From an uncultured Lachnospiraceae bacterium (GTDB taxonomy: Bacteria; Bacillota; Clostridia; Lachnospirales; Lachnospiraceae), in NCBI GenBank assembly GCA_934330725.1, contig CAKRGM010000012.1:1-61740 (forward strand): a DNA stretch of 61,740 nucleotides, read 5' to 3'. Made by a program: the position numbers and the translations under genes. Positions 32,464 through 41,367 of this stretch are shown here, piece by piece; position 1 is the first letter of the stretch; each line of letters begins with the position of its first letter. Below the pieces are notes generated by a model. That model had not been told where the DNA came from. It saw nothing but the letters and a program-made list of their open reading frames with translations, and ran no database searches.

Positions 32464-33324
32464 GTGAAAAGAGCAAAGTTTAAAGAAAAAGGGATGGAAA
32501 TAGTATTTGCCTTATGCGCCTGCGTGTCAATTTGTGCAGTCGCATTGATTTGTATATTTTTATTTGCAAACGGTTTTCCAGCCATGAAAGAAATAGGGGT
32601 CTTTGACTTTTTATTAGGTAGAAAATGGAAACCCGGTAATGATTTATATGGAATATTTCCAATGATACTTGGAAGTATCTATGTTACGGCAGGTGCTGTA
32701 GTTATAGGTGTTCCTATTGGATTACTTACGGCAATTTATCTCGCTAAATTCTGTCCGGCACGACTTTATAAAGTGCTTAAGCCAGGAGTTGATCTTTTGG
32801 CAGGTATTCCATCAGTAGTATATGGTTTCTTCGGATTGTGTGTACTGGTTCCATTTACAAGGGATGTATTTGGCGGAGATGGAAACAGTATACTTACAGC
32901 TTCTATTCTTTTAGGAATTATGATATTGCCAACAATTGTAAGTATATCGGAGGCTGCAATAAGGGCAGTGCCTGAAAAATATTATCAGGGTGCGCTTGCA
33001 CTTGGTGCAACACATGAGCGTAGTGTATTCAGGACAGTAGTACCTGCAGCTAAATCCGGAATTATGGCCGGAGTTGTTCTTGGTATAGGACGTGCTATCG
33101 GTGAAACAATGGCAGTTATCATGGTTGCAGGAAATCAGGCCAGAATGCCAAAGGGTATATTAAGTGGTATAAGAACTCTTACAGCTAATATCGTAATGGA
33201 AATGGGATATGCAACAGACCTTCACAGAGAAGCGCTGATAGCAACAGGTGTTGTTCTGTTTGTATTTATTCTTATCATAAATACCCTGTTCTCAATTCTT
33301 AAAAGAAAGGAGAAATTTAACTGA
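32464..33324 (+). CDS. pstC: Phosphate ABC transporter permease PstC
   Basis: 286-residue inner-membrane permease with about six hydrophobic segments. GTG start with AAGGAG seven bases upstream. The ABC permease EAA loop is visible as AIRAVPEKYYQGALALGATHERSVFRTVVPAAKSG-like sequence, preceded by GIPSVVYGFFGL and followed by GRAIGETMAVIMVAGN, both typical of PstC. The stop codon overlaps the start of pstA, so translation is coupled. Confidence 0.95.
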   Translation: MKRAKFKEKGMEIVFALCACVSICAVALICIFLFANGFPAMKEIGVFDFLLGRKWKPGNDLYGIFPMILGSIYVTAGAVVIGVPIGLLTAIYLAKFCPARLYKVLKPGVDLLAGIPSVVYGFFGLCVLVPFTRDVFGGDGNSILTASILLGIMILPTIVSISEAAIRAVPEKYYQGALALGATHERSVFRTVVPAAKSGIMAGVVLGIGRAIGETMAVIMVAGNQARMPKGILSGIRTLTANIVMEMGYATDLHREALIATGVVLFVFILIINTLFSILKRKEKFN

Positions 33325-34172
33325 TGAAAAATAAGTTAAATACATATTTAAAACATCCAGGTTCCTTTATTACATTTATAATAACAAATTTTGCAGCATT
33401 TCTTACTGTATTGGCACTGGGATTTATTGTCGTATACATATTGATAAAAGGTGTGCCGCATCTTACACCGGATCTTTTTGCATGGAATTATAACTCAGAA
33501 AACGTATCTATGCTTCCGGCACTTATTAATACGCTGCTTCTTACAGCGCTGGCATTGATAATATCAACACCATTAGGAATTTTTGCAGCTATTTATATGG
33601 TTGAATATGCTAAAAAAGGAAATAAAGTAGTAGCTGTAGTACGTGTTACGGCTGAAACCTTATCAGGTATTCCATCTATTGTATATGGTCTGTTTGGTAT
33701 GTTGTTCTTTGTTGGAACATGTCATTTTGGATATTCATTATTATCAGGAGCAATGACAGTTGCAATAATGGTACTTCCAACAATAATGAGAACAACAGAA
33801 GAAGCACTTCTTGCAGTACCTGACAGTTACAGAGAAGGAAGCTTCGGTCTTGGCGCTGGAAAGTTAAGAACAGTATTTCGAGTTGTACTTCCGTCTGCAG
33901 TACCTGGAATTCTTTCAGGAGTTATTCTTGCCATAGGAAGAATTGTAGGTGAAACAGCAGCTTTAATTTACACTGCAGGAACAGTGGCAAAGGTTCCAAA
34001 GAGCGTTTTTGAATCTACAAGAACACTGTCAGTTCATATGTATAACCTATCAAAGGAAGGTATGAATACTGATCAGGCATATGCAACTGCCGTAGTTCTT
34101 CTTATAATGGTAGTAATAGTAAACATGTTATCTAAGTTAGTTGCAGGCAAGCTTGCAGCATCAAAAGCGTAA
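33324..34172 (+). CDS. pstA: Phosphate ABC transporter permease PstA
   Basis: 282 residues, about six membrane helices. Partner permease of PstC. LSGIPSIVYGLFGMLFF, TEEALLAVPDSYREGSFGLGAGK (EAA loop) and GRIVGETAALIYTAG are conserved. AGGAG lies nine bases before ATG 33324. Confidence 0.95.
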   Translation: MKNKLNTYLKHPGSFITFIITNFAAFLTVLALGFIVVYILIKGVPHLTPDLFAWNYNSENVSMLPALINTLLLTALALIISTPLGIFAAIYMVEYAKKGNKVVAVVRVTAETLSGIPSIVYGLFGMLFFVGTCHFGYSLLSGAMTVAIMVLPTIMRTTEEALLAVPDSYREGSFGLGAGKLRTVFRVVLPSAVPGILSGVILAIGRIVGETAALIYTAGTVAKVPKSVFESTRTLSVHMYNLSKEGMNTDQAYATAVVLLIMVVIVNMLSKLVAGKLAASKA

Positions 34173-34212
34173 AAGAAAGATATGCAGACAATAGAAAGGA
34201 ATGGTCAGTAAG

Positions 34213-34989
34213 ATGAGTAATAAAGATAATGCTAAATTTAAAATAAGTAATCTTGATTTATATTATGGAGATTTCCATGCCCTTAAAGGAATAAATATGG
34301 ATATTCCTGAAAAACAGATAGTTGCATTTATTGGTCCGTCAGGATGTGGTAAATCAACATTTCTTAAGTCACTTAACCGTATGAATGACCTTGTTGAAGG
34401 TTGTAAGATTACAGGTGATGTCAAGCTTAATGGTGATGACGGATATAAGGATATTTATGGTGATATTGATGTTAACATTTTAAGAAAAAGAGTTGGAATG
34501 GTATTCCAGTCACCAAATCCTTTCCCAATGAGTATATATGACAATATTGCATATGGTCCAAGAACACATGGTATACATAACAAGGCACGCCTTGATGAAA
34601 TAGTTGAAAAGTCACTTCGTCAGGCAGCTATATGGGATGAAGTAAAGGACAGATTGAAAAAATCGGCCTTAGGAATGTCAGGTGGACAGCAGCAGCGTTT
34701 ATGTATTGCAAGAGCACTTGCAGTAGAGCCTGAGGTTATACTTATGGATGAGCCTACATCAGCCCTTGATCCTATTTCTACTTCAAGGATAGAGGACCTT
34801 GCGATAGAACTGAAAAAAGATTATACAATTGTAATGGTAACACATAACATGCAGCAGGCAACAAGAATTTCTGATAAGACAGCATTCTTCCTGCTTGGTG
34901 AAATGGTCGAGTATGATGATACTGAAAAACTTTTCTCTGTACCTAAGAATAAAAAGACAGAAGATTATATAACAGGTAGATTTGGCTGA
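34213..34989 (+). CDS. pstB: Phosphate ABC transporter ATPase PstB
   Basis: 258 residues from ATG 34213; an in-frame ATG at 34201 sits directly on the AAAGGA ribosome site and is less likely. Powers phosphate import. Walker A GPSGCGKST, Q-loop MVFQSPNPFPMSIYDN, signature LGMSGGQQQRLCIARALA, Walker B VILMDEPTSALDP, switch His in MVTHNMQQA. The PstB-specific NRMNDLV and TEDYITGRFG ending are present. Confidence 0.97.
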   Translation: MSNKDNAKFKISNLDLYYGDFHALKGINMDIPEKQIVAFIGPSGCGKSTFLKSLNRMNDLVEGCKITGDVKLNGDDGYKDIYGDIDVNILRKRVGMVFQSPNPFPMSIYDNIAYGPRTHGIHNKARLDEIVEKSLRQAAIWDEVKDRLKKSALGMSGGQQQRLCIARALAVEPEVILMDEPTSALDPISTSRIEDLAIELKKDYTIVMVTHNMQQATRISDKTAFFLLGEMVEYDDTEKLFSVPKNKKTEDYITGRFG

Positions 34990-35116
34990 TCTTATAAAAA
35001 AGATAAAATAGTAGAATTAATAGATAGTAGTATTGTAATTATTTTATGGATTACCGCAGTGTTTAAACTGTGTAGTAACCGGCATTTGCGGATTGCCATG
35101 ATATGGAGGATTGAAG

Positions 35117-35773
35117 ATGAGAAATAGATTTGATAGGCAGTTAAAGCAGTTAAATGATGATCTTGTTGATTTTGGAAGTATGATTGAAACAGATATAGAA
35201 ACAGCAATCAATGCACTTGTTAATCAGGATGTAGAACTCGCAAAAAAAATTATCGATTCAGATGAGGAAGTTGACAGAGCTGAAAGAGATGTGGAGAATC
35301 TGTGCTTAAAGCTTTTATTACAGCAGCAGCCTGTAGCAAAGGATCTGAGACTTATTTCAGCAGCGCTTAAGATGATAACAGATATGGAAAGAATCGGACA
35401 TCATGCGGCTGATATTTCTGAGATTACAGTTATTATGTCAGATGCATCTTATATAAAAAAGCTTGAACACATCCAGAAAATGAGTAAAGAGACAATGATA
35501 ATGCTTGTAGGAAGCATTGAAGCATTTGTAAATAAAGATATAGAAAAGGCGCAGGATGTCATAAAACATGATGACATTGTTGATGATTTATTCTGTAAGG
35601 TAAAAAATGAACTTGTAAATATAATACATCAGGATGTAGACGCCGGCGAGCAGGCAGCTAATCTTCTTCTTATAGCAAAATATCTTGAGAAAATTGGTGA
35701 TCATGCTGTTAATATTTCAGAATGGGTAATTTTTTCAATCACAGGAAAACATAAAGGTGAGATTAGTTTATGA
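35117..35773 (+). CDS. phoU: Phosphate signalling protein PhoU
   Basis: 218 residues. ATG 35117 follows GGAGG by seven bases. Two PhoU three-helix repeats (about 5-105 and 110-215) with the metal-contact patterns DRAERDVENLCLKLLLQQQPVAKDLR and MERIGHHAADI in the first, and DIVDDLFCKVKNEL and YLEKIGDHAVNISEWVIF in the second. It links transporter state to the Pho two-component system and limits phosphate uptake. Confidence 0.96.
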   Translation: MRNRFDRQLKQLNDDLVDFGSMIETDIETAINALVNQDVELAKKIIDSDEEVDRAERDVENLCLKLLLQQQPVAKDLRLISAALKMITDMERIGHHAADISEITVIMSDASYIKKLEHIQKMSKETMIMLVGSIEAFVNKDIEKAQDVIKHDDIVDDLFCKVKNELVNIIHQDVDAGEQAANLLLIAKYLEKIGDHAVNISEWVIFSITGKHKGEISL

Positions 35774-35798
35774 CAAACGTGTAAAAAACTGCTATAAT
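35770..35798 (+). promoter_or_regulatory. Internal promoter for phoPR
   Basis: ATGACA (35770-35775), 17-base spacer, TATAAT (35793-35798). It overlaps the phoU stop codon and would let the regulator genes be expressed apart from the pst operon. Confidence 0.6.
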
Positions 35799-35835
35799 GC
35801 TGTCAGATAGATAATAGAAAGGCGAGGTGATTACA

Positions 35836-36528
35836 ATGGCGCTAATATATATAGTAGAAGATGATAAAAATATTAGTGAAATAGAAAGGTTTGCACTTAA
35901 AAATGCCGGACATCAGGCAGTTGAGTGCGACAGTGCAAAAGAGTTCAGGAAACATTTAAAAGAAAGAATTCCGGATCTGGTGCTGCTTGATATCATGTTG
36001 CCTGATGAGGATGGCCTTTCTATTCTTACAAAGCTGCGGGCGACACCGGAAACAAGAAAGATACCGGTAATAATGGTTACAGCTAAGACGAGCGAAATTG
36101 ATAAGGTAAAAGGACTGGATCTTGGTGCGGATGATTATATTGTAAAGCCATTTGGTGTTATGGAGCTTATTTCAAGAGTTAAGGCTTTATTAAGAAGAGT
36201 CGGAGGAATGGAAGCAGAGAAATTCCTTCATGTAGGTTCTCTTTTTATTGATGACGAGAAACATACGGCATTTGTTGATGATGAGCCAATTGAACTTACA
36301 TATAAAGAGTATGAACTTTTGAAATACCTTACTATAAATCAGGGTATTGTTTTATCAAGAGATAATATTATGGAACGTATATGGAATGCAGACTATGAGG
36401 GAGAGTCAAGAACGCTTGATGTACATATAAAGACACTCCGCCATAAGCTTAAAGGAGCAGGTTCATATATAAGAACAGTAAGAAATGTAGGATATTTTCT
36501 TGATGTAGATGATATAAAACCACAGTAG
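35836..36528 (+). CDS. phoP: Pho regulon response regulator (PhoP/PhoB type)
   Basis: 230 residues from ATG 35836 (GAGG eight bases upstream). Receiver domain with the acidic pair EDD at 8-10, phosphorylated Asp52 in LLDIMLPDEDG, Thr in VTAKTS and Lys in IVKPFG. The C-terminal OmpR-type winged helix includes LTYKEYELLKYL and ESRTLDVHIKTLRHKL. It is expected to bind the direct repeats upstream of pstS. The kinase gene follows almost directly. Confidence 0.93.
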   Translation: MALIYIVEDDKNISEIERFALKNAGHQAVECDSAKEFRKHLKERIPDLVLLDIMLPDEDGLSILTKLRATPETRKIPVIMVTAKTSEIDKVKGLDLGADDYIVKPFGVMELISRVKALLRRVGGMEAEKFLHVGSLFIDDEKHTAFVDDEPIELTYKEYELLKYLTINQGIVLSRDNIMERIWNADYEGESRTLDVHIKTLRHKLKGAGSYIRTVRNVGYFLDVDDIKPQ

Positions 36529-36547
36529 AGTGACCGGGAGAGAAGAC

Positions 36548-37921
36548 ATGAAGAAAAAAATCAATGTGTGTCTTATAATAGTTGCCATGATAGCTATAAT
36601 AGCTACGGCTTTGACAGAATCGGGCGTATTTTACAATATGCTTGAGAAAGAAGAGATAAATGGCTTAAAAACATATTCGGAGCTTATATTAAAAACAGAC
36701 ACATGGAATAAGCTTAAGCAAAGTCTGAACAGTAACAGTGAAATACCTTATGATATTTTTGGAAGTAACGAAACAGATGATAACGAGCTTAGGATAACAG
36801 TTATAGCTTCCGATGGACAGGTAATGTATGACAGCCTGGATAATGCGGCATCTATGGTTAATCATAAAGACAGACCGGAGATAAAAGAAGCTTTAAGCAA
36901 TGGTGAGGGACACAATGTAAGAAAGTCAGAAACCGTTGGAAAGAGTTCTTTTTATTATGCAGTCCGTCTGGATAACGGATATATTCTTCGTGTATCAAAG
37001 GATGTAGGAAGCATGCTGATATTAGTTTCTAATACATGGCCTGTAATATTTGTAATATGTGTAATACTTCTTATTGTCTGCATATTCATTTCACATTTTC
37101 TTACAAAAAGCATAGTAAAACCAATAGAAAGACTGGCTGACAATATGGATTCACCAGACAAGGTTGTTGCTTATAAGGAACTTACGCCATTTGTTGAGAC
37201 AATTAAAAGACAGCATAATGATATAATGAAGAATGCCAAGATGAGGCAGGAATTCACAGCAAATGTATCGCATGAGTTAAAGACACCTCTTACTTCTATT
37301 TCAGGTTACTCAGAACTTATTAAAAATGGAATGGCAACTGGTGATGATGTAGTTCATTTCGCAATAGAAATTCATAAGAGTTCAAAGCGGCTTCTGACAC
37401 TGATTAATGACATAATAAGACTATCAGAACTGGATCAGGTATCATATGAAGAAGAAATAGAAAAAGTCGATATCTATGAAATGGCAGAAAGCTGTCTTGA
37501 TATGCTGAAACTATCAGCTAATAAGCACAATGTCACAGTCAGGCTGCATGGTGAAAAGCAGGTTGTAAATGTAGAAAGAAAAATGTTCGACGAACTTATA
37601 TTTAATCTGTGTGATAATGCAATAAGATACAATAATCCGGGTGGAAGGGTAGATGTTACTGTAACCGGAGATGAAAATAAAGCAACAATTGAGGTAAAAG
37701 ATACAGGTATTGGAATACCTGAAAAAGATCAGGAGAGAATATTTGAAAGATTCTATCGTGTAGATAAAAGCCGTTCCAAGTCCACAGGAGGAACAGGTCT
37801 TGGTCTTGCTATAGTAAAACACATAGTTGCACATCATGATAATGTCAGCCTTGCCCTTGAAAGTGAAGTTGGTAAGGGAACCTGCATAACAGTAACAATC
37901 ATGAAGGACGATGATTTATAA
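36548..37921 (+). CDS. phoR: Pho regulon sensor histidine kinase (PhoR type)
   Basis: 457 residues from ATG 36548 (GGGAG seven bases upstream). Two membrane segments (about 5-25 and 160-180) flank an extracytoplasmic sensor of about 135 residues. A short HAMP-like linker leads to the HisKA helix FTANVSHELKTPLTSISGYSELI with phosphorylated His242. The ATPase domain has N-box ELIFNLCDNAIRYNN, G1 VKDTGIGIP, F-box RIFERFYRVDKSR and G2 GGTGLGLAIVKHIV. Typical PhoR core. Confidence 0.93.
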   Translation: MKKKINVCLIIVAMIAIIATALTESGVFYNMLEKEEINGLKTYSELILKTDTWNKLKQSLNSNSEIPYDIFGSNETDDNELRITVIASDGQVMYDSLDNAASMVNHKDRPEIKEALSNGEGHNVRKSETVGKSSFYYAVRLDNGYILRVSKDVGSMLILVSNTWPVIFVICVILLIVCIFISHFLTKSIVKPIERLADNMDSPDKVVAYKELTPFVETIKRQHNDIMKNAKMRQEFTANVSHELKTPLTSISGYSELIKNGMATGDDVVHFAIEIHKSSKRLLTLINDIIRLSELDQVSYEEEIEKVDIYEMAESCLDMLKLSANKHNVTVRLHGEKQVVNVERKMFDELIFNLCDNAIRYNNPGGRVDVTVTGDENKATIEVKDTGIGIPEKDQERIFERFYRVDKSRSKSTGGTGLGLAIVKHIVAHHDNVSLALESEVGKGTCITVTIMKDDDL

Positions 37922-37939
37922 AAATCTGTCAGAAAAGAG

Positions 37940-38004
37940 AAAACCTTAAAAAGAAATGTTATATTTATTTGTTCTGATAATTGACATTGCTTTTTAAGGT
38001 TTTT
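37940..38004 (+). terminator. Terminator of the pst-pho cluster
   Basis: AAAACCTTAAAAAG (37940-37953) pairs with CTTTTTAAGGTTTT (37990-38003) around a 36-base loop, then T-rich sequence. Confidence 0.75.
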
Positions 38005-38173
38005 ATATTTTATTCAGGATTTAATCTATCAAAAGAAAAACTGATAGACACAGCTTAAGATTTAGTTTATAATCATTGAACGATGTTGGTAATAGATTTA
38101 TTGTTAATATTATTTATTGTTAATATTATTTATTGTAAGATATTAATCAGAACTTTTATGAGGATGTGGGGAT

Positions 38174-39028
38174 ATGTATGATTTTGTATTTAACTGGCAG
38201 TCATCTTTTGAAACAGGAGTGAAGGATATAGATGATCAGCATCGCCAATTATTTAAAATTGGCAGGGATATTGAACAGCTGCTGATAAAAAAGTGTATTG
38301 GTGTAACTGACAGACAGATGCTTGATATCATACTGGAGCTTCGTGATTTTACAAATTATCATTACTATACCGAAGAAAAAATGATGGAAGAATGTAAGTA
38401 TCCTGATATACAAAAACATAAGGAAGGTCATAAAAAGGAAGTTGACTATATAATGAATCTCAATCTTCCTGAGATAAAGGAAAGTCCATATAAAGAATTT
38501 ACGAATATTAAGGAGAATCTTCAAAGGCTGTTGTTTATGCACATTATGACAGAGGACTTTAAATTTGCAAAGTATTATATGGAATGGAAACGGAAGCAGG
38601 TAGAAACAAAGCTTGCTAAGGATACAAAAGATCTTGAGCTTATTGAGGGAAAGTATGGATATAAAGTGTGTAATCTTGATATCAGTACAGTTTATCTTTC
38701 TAAGAATCAGAACAGAAAAGGCCATATAATAGTTGAGATAAAAGAGAAGAAAACGGACATTATAAAACTGCTTCCGTTTGAAAGAAATGGGTATTTTGAG
38801 GATGTAACACTGGCAGCAAAAGCAGTAAAAAAAATATTTAACGCTGATGATTTTGATTATGTGTGTGTAGGAGATGGGCAGTCCCCAATACATTTTGACA
38901 TTATTCCAAAATATAAAAAAAACAGTGATGATTATTCGAATATGTACTATGAGGACAAGCCGGTAGTCCTTTCAGCAGTAGGATATAAGGAACTGGTTGA
39001 CAGGTTAAGGAAAGAACTTGCTAATTAA
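38174..39028 (+). CDS. Bacteriohemerythrin fused to a degenerate HIT-like domain
   Basis: 284 residues. Residues 1-140 form a bacteriohemerythrin with all expected di-iron ligands: His23 (DDQHR), His63 and Glu67 (NYHYYTEEKMM), His82 and His86 (KHKEGH), His123 and Asp128 (MHIMTED). Such domains bind oxygen. Residues about 160-260 resemble the clostridial HIT family: VCNLDISTVYLSKNQNRKGH, a helix DVTLAAKAVKKIF, and PIHFDIIPKYKK in place of HLHFHLVPKYK. Only the middle His (His240) of the triad survives, and the nucleophile position is Asp242, so nucleotide hydrolase activity is probably lost. It is a single-gene unit before the rib operon. I know of no established function for this fusion. Confidence 0.75.
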   Translation: MYDFVFNWQSSFETGVKDIDDQHRQLFKIGRDIEQLLIKKCIGVTDRQMLDIILELRDFTNYHYYTEEKMMEECKYPDIQKHKEGHKKEVDYIMNLNLPEIKESPYKEFTNIKENLQRLLFMHIMTEDFKFAKYYMEWKRKQVETKLAKDTKDLELIEGKYGYKVCNLDISTVYLSKNQNRKGHIIVEIKEKKTDIIKLLPFERNGYFEDVTLAAKAVKKIFNADDFDYVCVGDGQSPIHFDIIPKYKKNSDDYSNMYYEDKPVVLSAVGYKELVDRLRKELAN

Positions 39029-39117
39029 TACATAGTACATCGTCCTGTAAATAACCAGACCCAAACCCTGGTTGAATTTTCAATGGCTTTTCAAATGTGT
39101 TTTATGTAAGAAAGCTA

Positions 39118-39146
39118 TTGAATATATATAATGTGTGTGCTATAAT
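39118..39146 (+). promoter_or_regulatory. Promoter of the riboflavin operon
   Basis: TTGAAT (39118-39123), 17-base spacer, extended -10 TGCTATAAT with TATAAT at 39141-39146. Confidence 0.75.
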
Positions 39147-39162
39147 TACACCAACAACTAAA

Positions 39163-39275
39163 TATGCTTCAGAGCAGAGTGCAATTCTCTACTGGTGGTA
39201 AAGCCCACGAGCCGCAAGGTATGATTCGGTGAAACTCCGAAGCCGACAGTTATAGTCTGGATGAAAGAAGTATAT
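39163..39275 (+). ncRNA. FMN riboswitch (RFN element)
   Basis: Shows the conserved RFN order: CTTCAGAGCAGAGTG, CTACTGGTGGTAAAGCCCAC, GAGCCGCAAGGTATGATT, GGTGAAACTCC, GAAGCCGACAGT and TATAGTCTGGATGAAAGAAG. It senses FMN and controls the ribDEBAH operon downstream, probably by favouring the terminator hairpins at 39317 and 39358 when FMN is bound. Confidence 0.95.
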
Positions 39276-39316
39276 AATCGTTATGATTTTCGATGAATAT
39301 AATATGAATTTAAAAG

Positions 39317-39351
39317 CTCTGGAATAATTTAGGTTATTTCAGAGTTTTTTT
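39317..39351 (+). terminator. First riboswitch terminator
   Basis: CTCTGGAATAA (39317-39327) pairs with TTATTTCAGAG (39334-39344), one mismatch, followed by TTTTTTT. Confidence 0.85.
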
Positions 39352-39357
39352 ATGATT

Positions 39358-39392
39358 AAAAGCTCTGGACATATATAGTTCGGAGCTTTTTT
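39358..39392 (+). terminator. Second, tandem riboswitch terminator
   Basis: AAAAGCTC pairs with GAGCTTTT around CTGGACATATATAGTTCG-like loop sequence, followed by TTTT. Left-arm sequence AAAAGCTCTGGA repeats that of the first terminator, so the two look like a duplication. Confidence 0.75.
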
Positions 39393-39482
39393 CATGATGC
39401 GCTTTGTAGCATATGGTTTTTAAGATCTGCTATTTTAAAAAAGTCAGGAAAGAGAATTGTTAAACAAAGATGGAGACCGGTT

Positions 39483-40685
39483 ATGAATAAAGATTTAAAT
39501 AATATTACAGAGCATCAGGATTACAGTAATGTGTCAAAGGAATGCAGACATACACCGGAAGGATGTAATAATGATGCAAAGGACATTAAGTACATGCGTC
39601 GTGCGCTTGAACTTGCAAAAAAGGGGGAGGGATTTGTTAATCCAAACCCTATGGTGGGTGCAGTTATAGTAAAAAACGGCAGAGTAATAGGAGAGGGATA
39701 TCATAGGAAATATGGACAGCTGCATGCTGAAAGAAATGCATTTGCAAGTCTTACAGAGTCTGCAGAAGGTGCAACACTTTATGTTACTCTTGAACCATGC
39801 TGCCATTACGGTAAGACGCCTCCGTGTACAGAGGCTGTTATTGAAAATAAGATAAAAAGGGTAGTTATCGGGTCAAAAGATAATAATCCTTTAGTCGGTG
39901 GCAAAGGAATTAAAATCCTTAAAGAGCATGGAATAGAAGTAGAGTGTGGAATATTAGAGGAAGAGTGCAGAAGGCTGAATGAAGTGTTCTTTTATAATAT
40001 GGAAACACATATGCCGTTTGTCGTTATGAAGTATGCACAGACACTTGATGGGAAAATAGCTGCATACAGTGGGCTGTCAAAGTGGATAACAGGAGAGAAA
40101 GCAAGACAGAATGTGCATAAGGACAGAAATAAATATATGGCTGTTATGGTCGGCATTGGTACAGTTCTTGCAGATAATCCGATGCTTACATGCAGAATTG
40201 AAAAAAACGGACATCAGATAGAAACATGTAATCCAATAAGAGTTATATGTGACACTAATTTAAGGACACCGTTAGAATCCAATATTGTTAAGACGGCGAA
40301 AGATGTAAGAACTATTATTGCCACAAAAGTTGAAGATAAAGATTTTCATAAGAAATATACTGATAAAGGTGTTGAAATTCTTGTAGTAACGCAAAGGGAT
40401 GACGATGGACATATAGATCTTAATGAACTTATGAAAAAGCTTGCGGATTTAAAAATAGACAGTGTACTTATTGAAGGAGGTGCAGCACTTAACTGGTCAG
40501 CGCTTAAGGCGGGAATTGTAAATAAAGTGCAGGCTTATATTGCCCCGAAGATATTTGGTGGTGCAGATGCCAAAACACCAGTTGCGGGCAGAGGCGTTAA
40601 TTCTCCAGATGAGGCATTTATTTTAAAAAATAAAACCATAACGGCTTTCGGCGATGACCTTCTGATAGAAGGATACTTAAAATAA
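39483..40685 (+). CDS. ribD: Bifunctional diaminohydroxyphosphoribosylaminopyrimidine deaminase / reductase RibD
   Basis: Second and third steps of riboflavin synthesis from GTP. 400 residues, about 35 longer than usual because of a polar N-terminal extension. Deaminase zinc site: QLHAERNAF and LEPCCHYGKTPPCTEAV. Reductase half starts near residue 180 with FVVMKYAQTLDGKIAAYSGLSKWITG, then MVGIGTVLADNPMLTCR and VLIEGGAALNWSAL. GGAG lies seven bases before ATG 39483. First gene of ribDEBAH. Confidence 0.96.
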   Translation: MNKDLNNITEHQDYSNVSKECRHTPEGCNNDAKDIKYMRRALELAKKGEGFVNPNPMVGAVIVKNGRVIGEGYHRKYGQLHAERNAFASLTESAEGATLYVTLEPCCHYGKTPPCTEAVIENKIKRVVIGSKDNNPLVGGKGIKILKEHGIEVECGILEEECRRLNEVFFYNMETHMPFVVMKYAQTLDGKIAAYSGLSKWITGEKARQNVHKDRNKYMAVMVGIGTVLADNPMLTCRIEKNGHQIETCNPIRVICDTNLRTPLESNIVKTAKDVRTIIATKVEDKDFHKKYTDKGVEILVVTQRDDDGHIDLNELMKKLADLKIDSVLIEGGAALNWSALKAGIVNKVQAYIAPKIFGGADAKTPVAGRGVNSPDEAFILKNKTITAFGDDLLIEGYLK

Positions 40686-40700
40686 GAGGTGGTGAACAGC

Positions 40701-41333
40701 TTGTTTACGGGAATAGTAGAGCAGATAGGAACAGTAAAAAATGTAGTAAAAGGTGCCAAATCAGCAAGCATTACATTTATGGCAGACAGGGTGCTTGAAG
40801 GAACTGTTATTGGAGACAGTATTGCTGTTAATGGTGTGTGTCTAACTGTGACACATTTAACTGATAATACATTTACAGCAGATGTGATGCATGAGACATT
40901 TAACAGAACGTCACTTGCAGGGCTTACAGCCGGGAAACATGTAAATCTTGAGAGGGCAATGCCTGCAGATGGAAGATTTGGAGGTCATATTGTTTCAGGA
41001 CATATTGACGGAACAGGCCGGATTGTTTCAATAAGAAAGGATGATAATGCAGTATGGATTGAGGTTGCCGCAGCTGATAATATCATGCGTTATATAGTAG
41101 AGAAAGGTTCAATAGCAATTGATGGTGTAAGTCTTACAGTTGCAAAAGTAACAAGAGGTACCTTTAGTGTATCCCTTATTCCGCACACTATGGGACAGAC
41201 AATACTTAGTGAAAAGAAAGTATCTGATACAGTGAATCTTGAAAATGACATTATCGGGAAATATGTGGAGAAGATGCTTAAAAATGATAGAGGTATTACG
41301 AAAGAATTTTTACTTGAAAATGGATTTTGCTGA
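40701..41333 (+). CDS. ribE: Riboflavin synthase alpha chain RibE
   Basis: Final step: dismutates two lumazine molecules to riboflavin. 210 residues from TTG 40701, which gives the family-typical FTGIVEQIG start and has GAGGTGG eight bases upstream. Two lumazine-binding repeats: the first with GDSIAVNGVCLTVT and GGHIVSGHIDGTG, the second with KGSIAIDGVSLTVAKV and IPHTMGQT. Confidence 0.95.
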   Translation: MFTGIVEQIGTVKNVVKGAKSASITFMADRVLEGTVIGDSIAVNGVCLTVTHLTDNTFTADVMHETFNRTSLAGLTAGKHVNLERAMPADGRFGGHIVSGHIDGTGRIVSIRKDDNAVWIEVAAADNIMRYIVEKGSIAIDGVSLTVAKVTRGTFSVSLIPHTMGQTILSEKKVSDTVNLENDIIGKYVEKMLKNDRGITKEFLLENGFC

Positions 41334-41367
41334 TTAATGAATATTGAATATTGAATGGAGGATAAAT

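Noticed and set aside
38249..38893. 214-codon minus-strand frame in the hemerythrin-HIT gene
   Set aside because: Antisense shadow; the plus-strand protein has a complete set of metal ligands.
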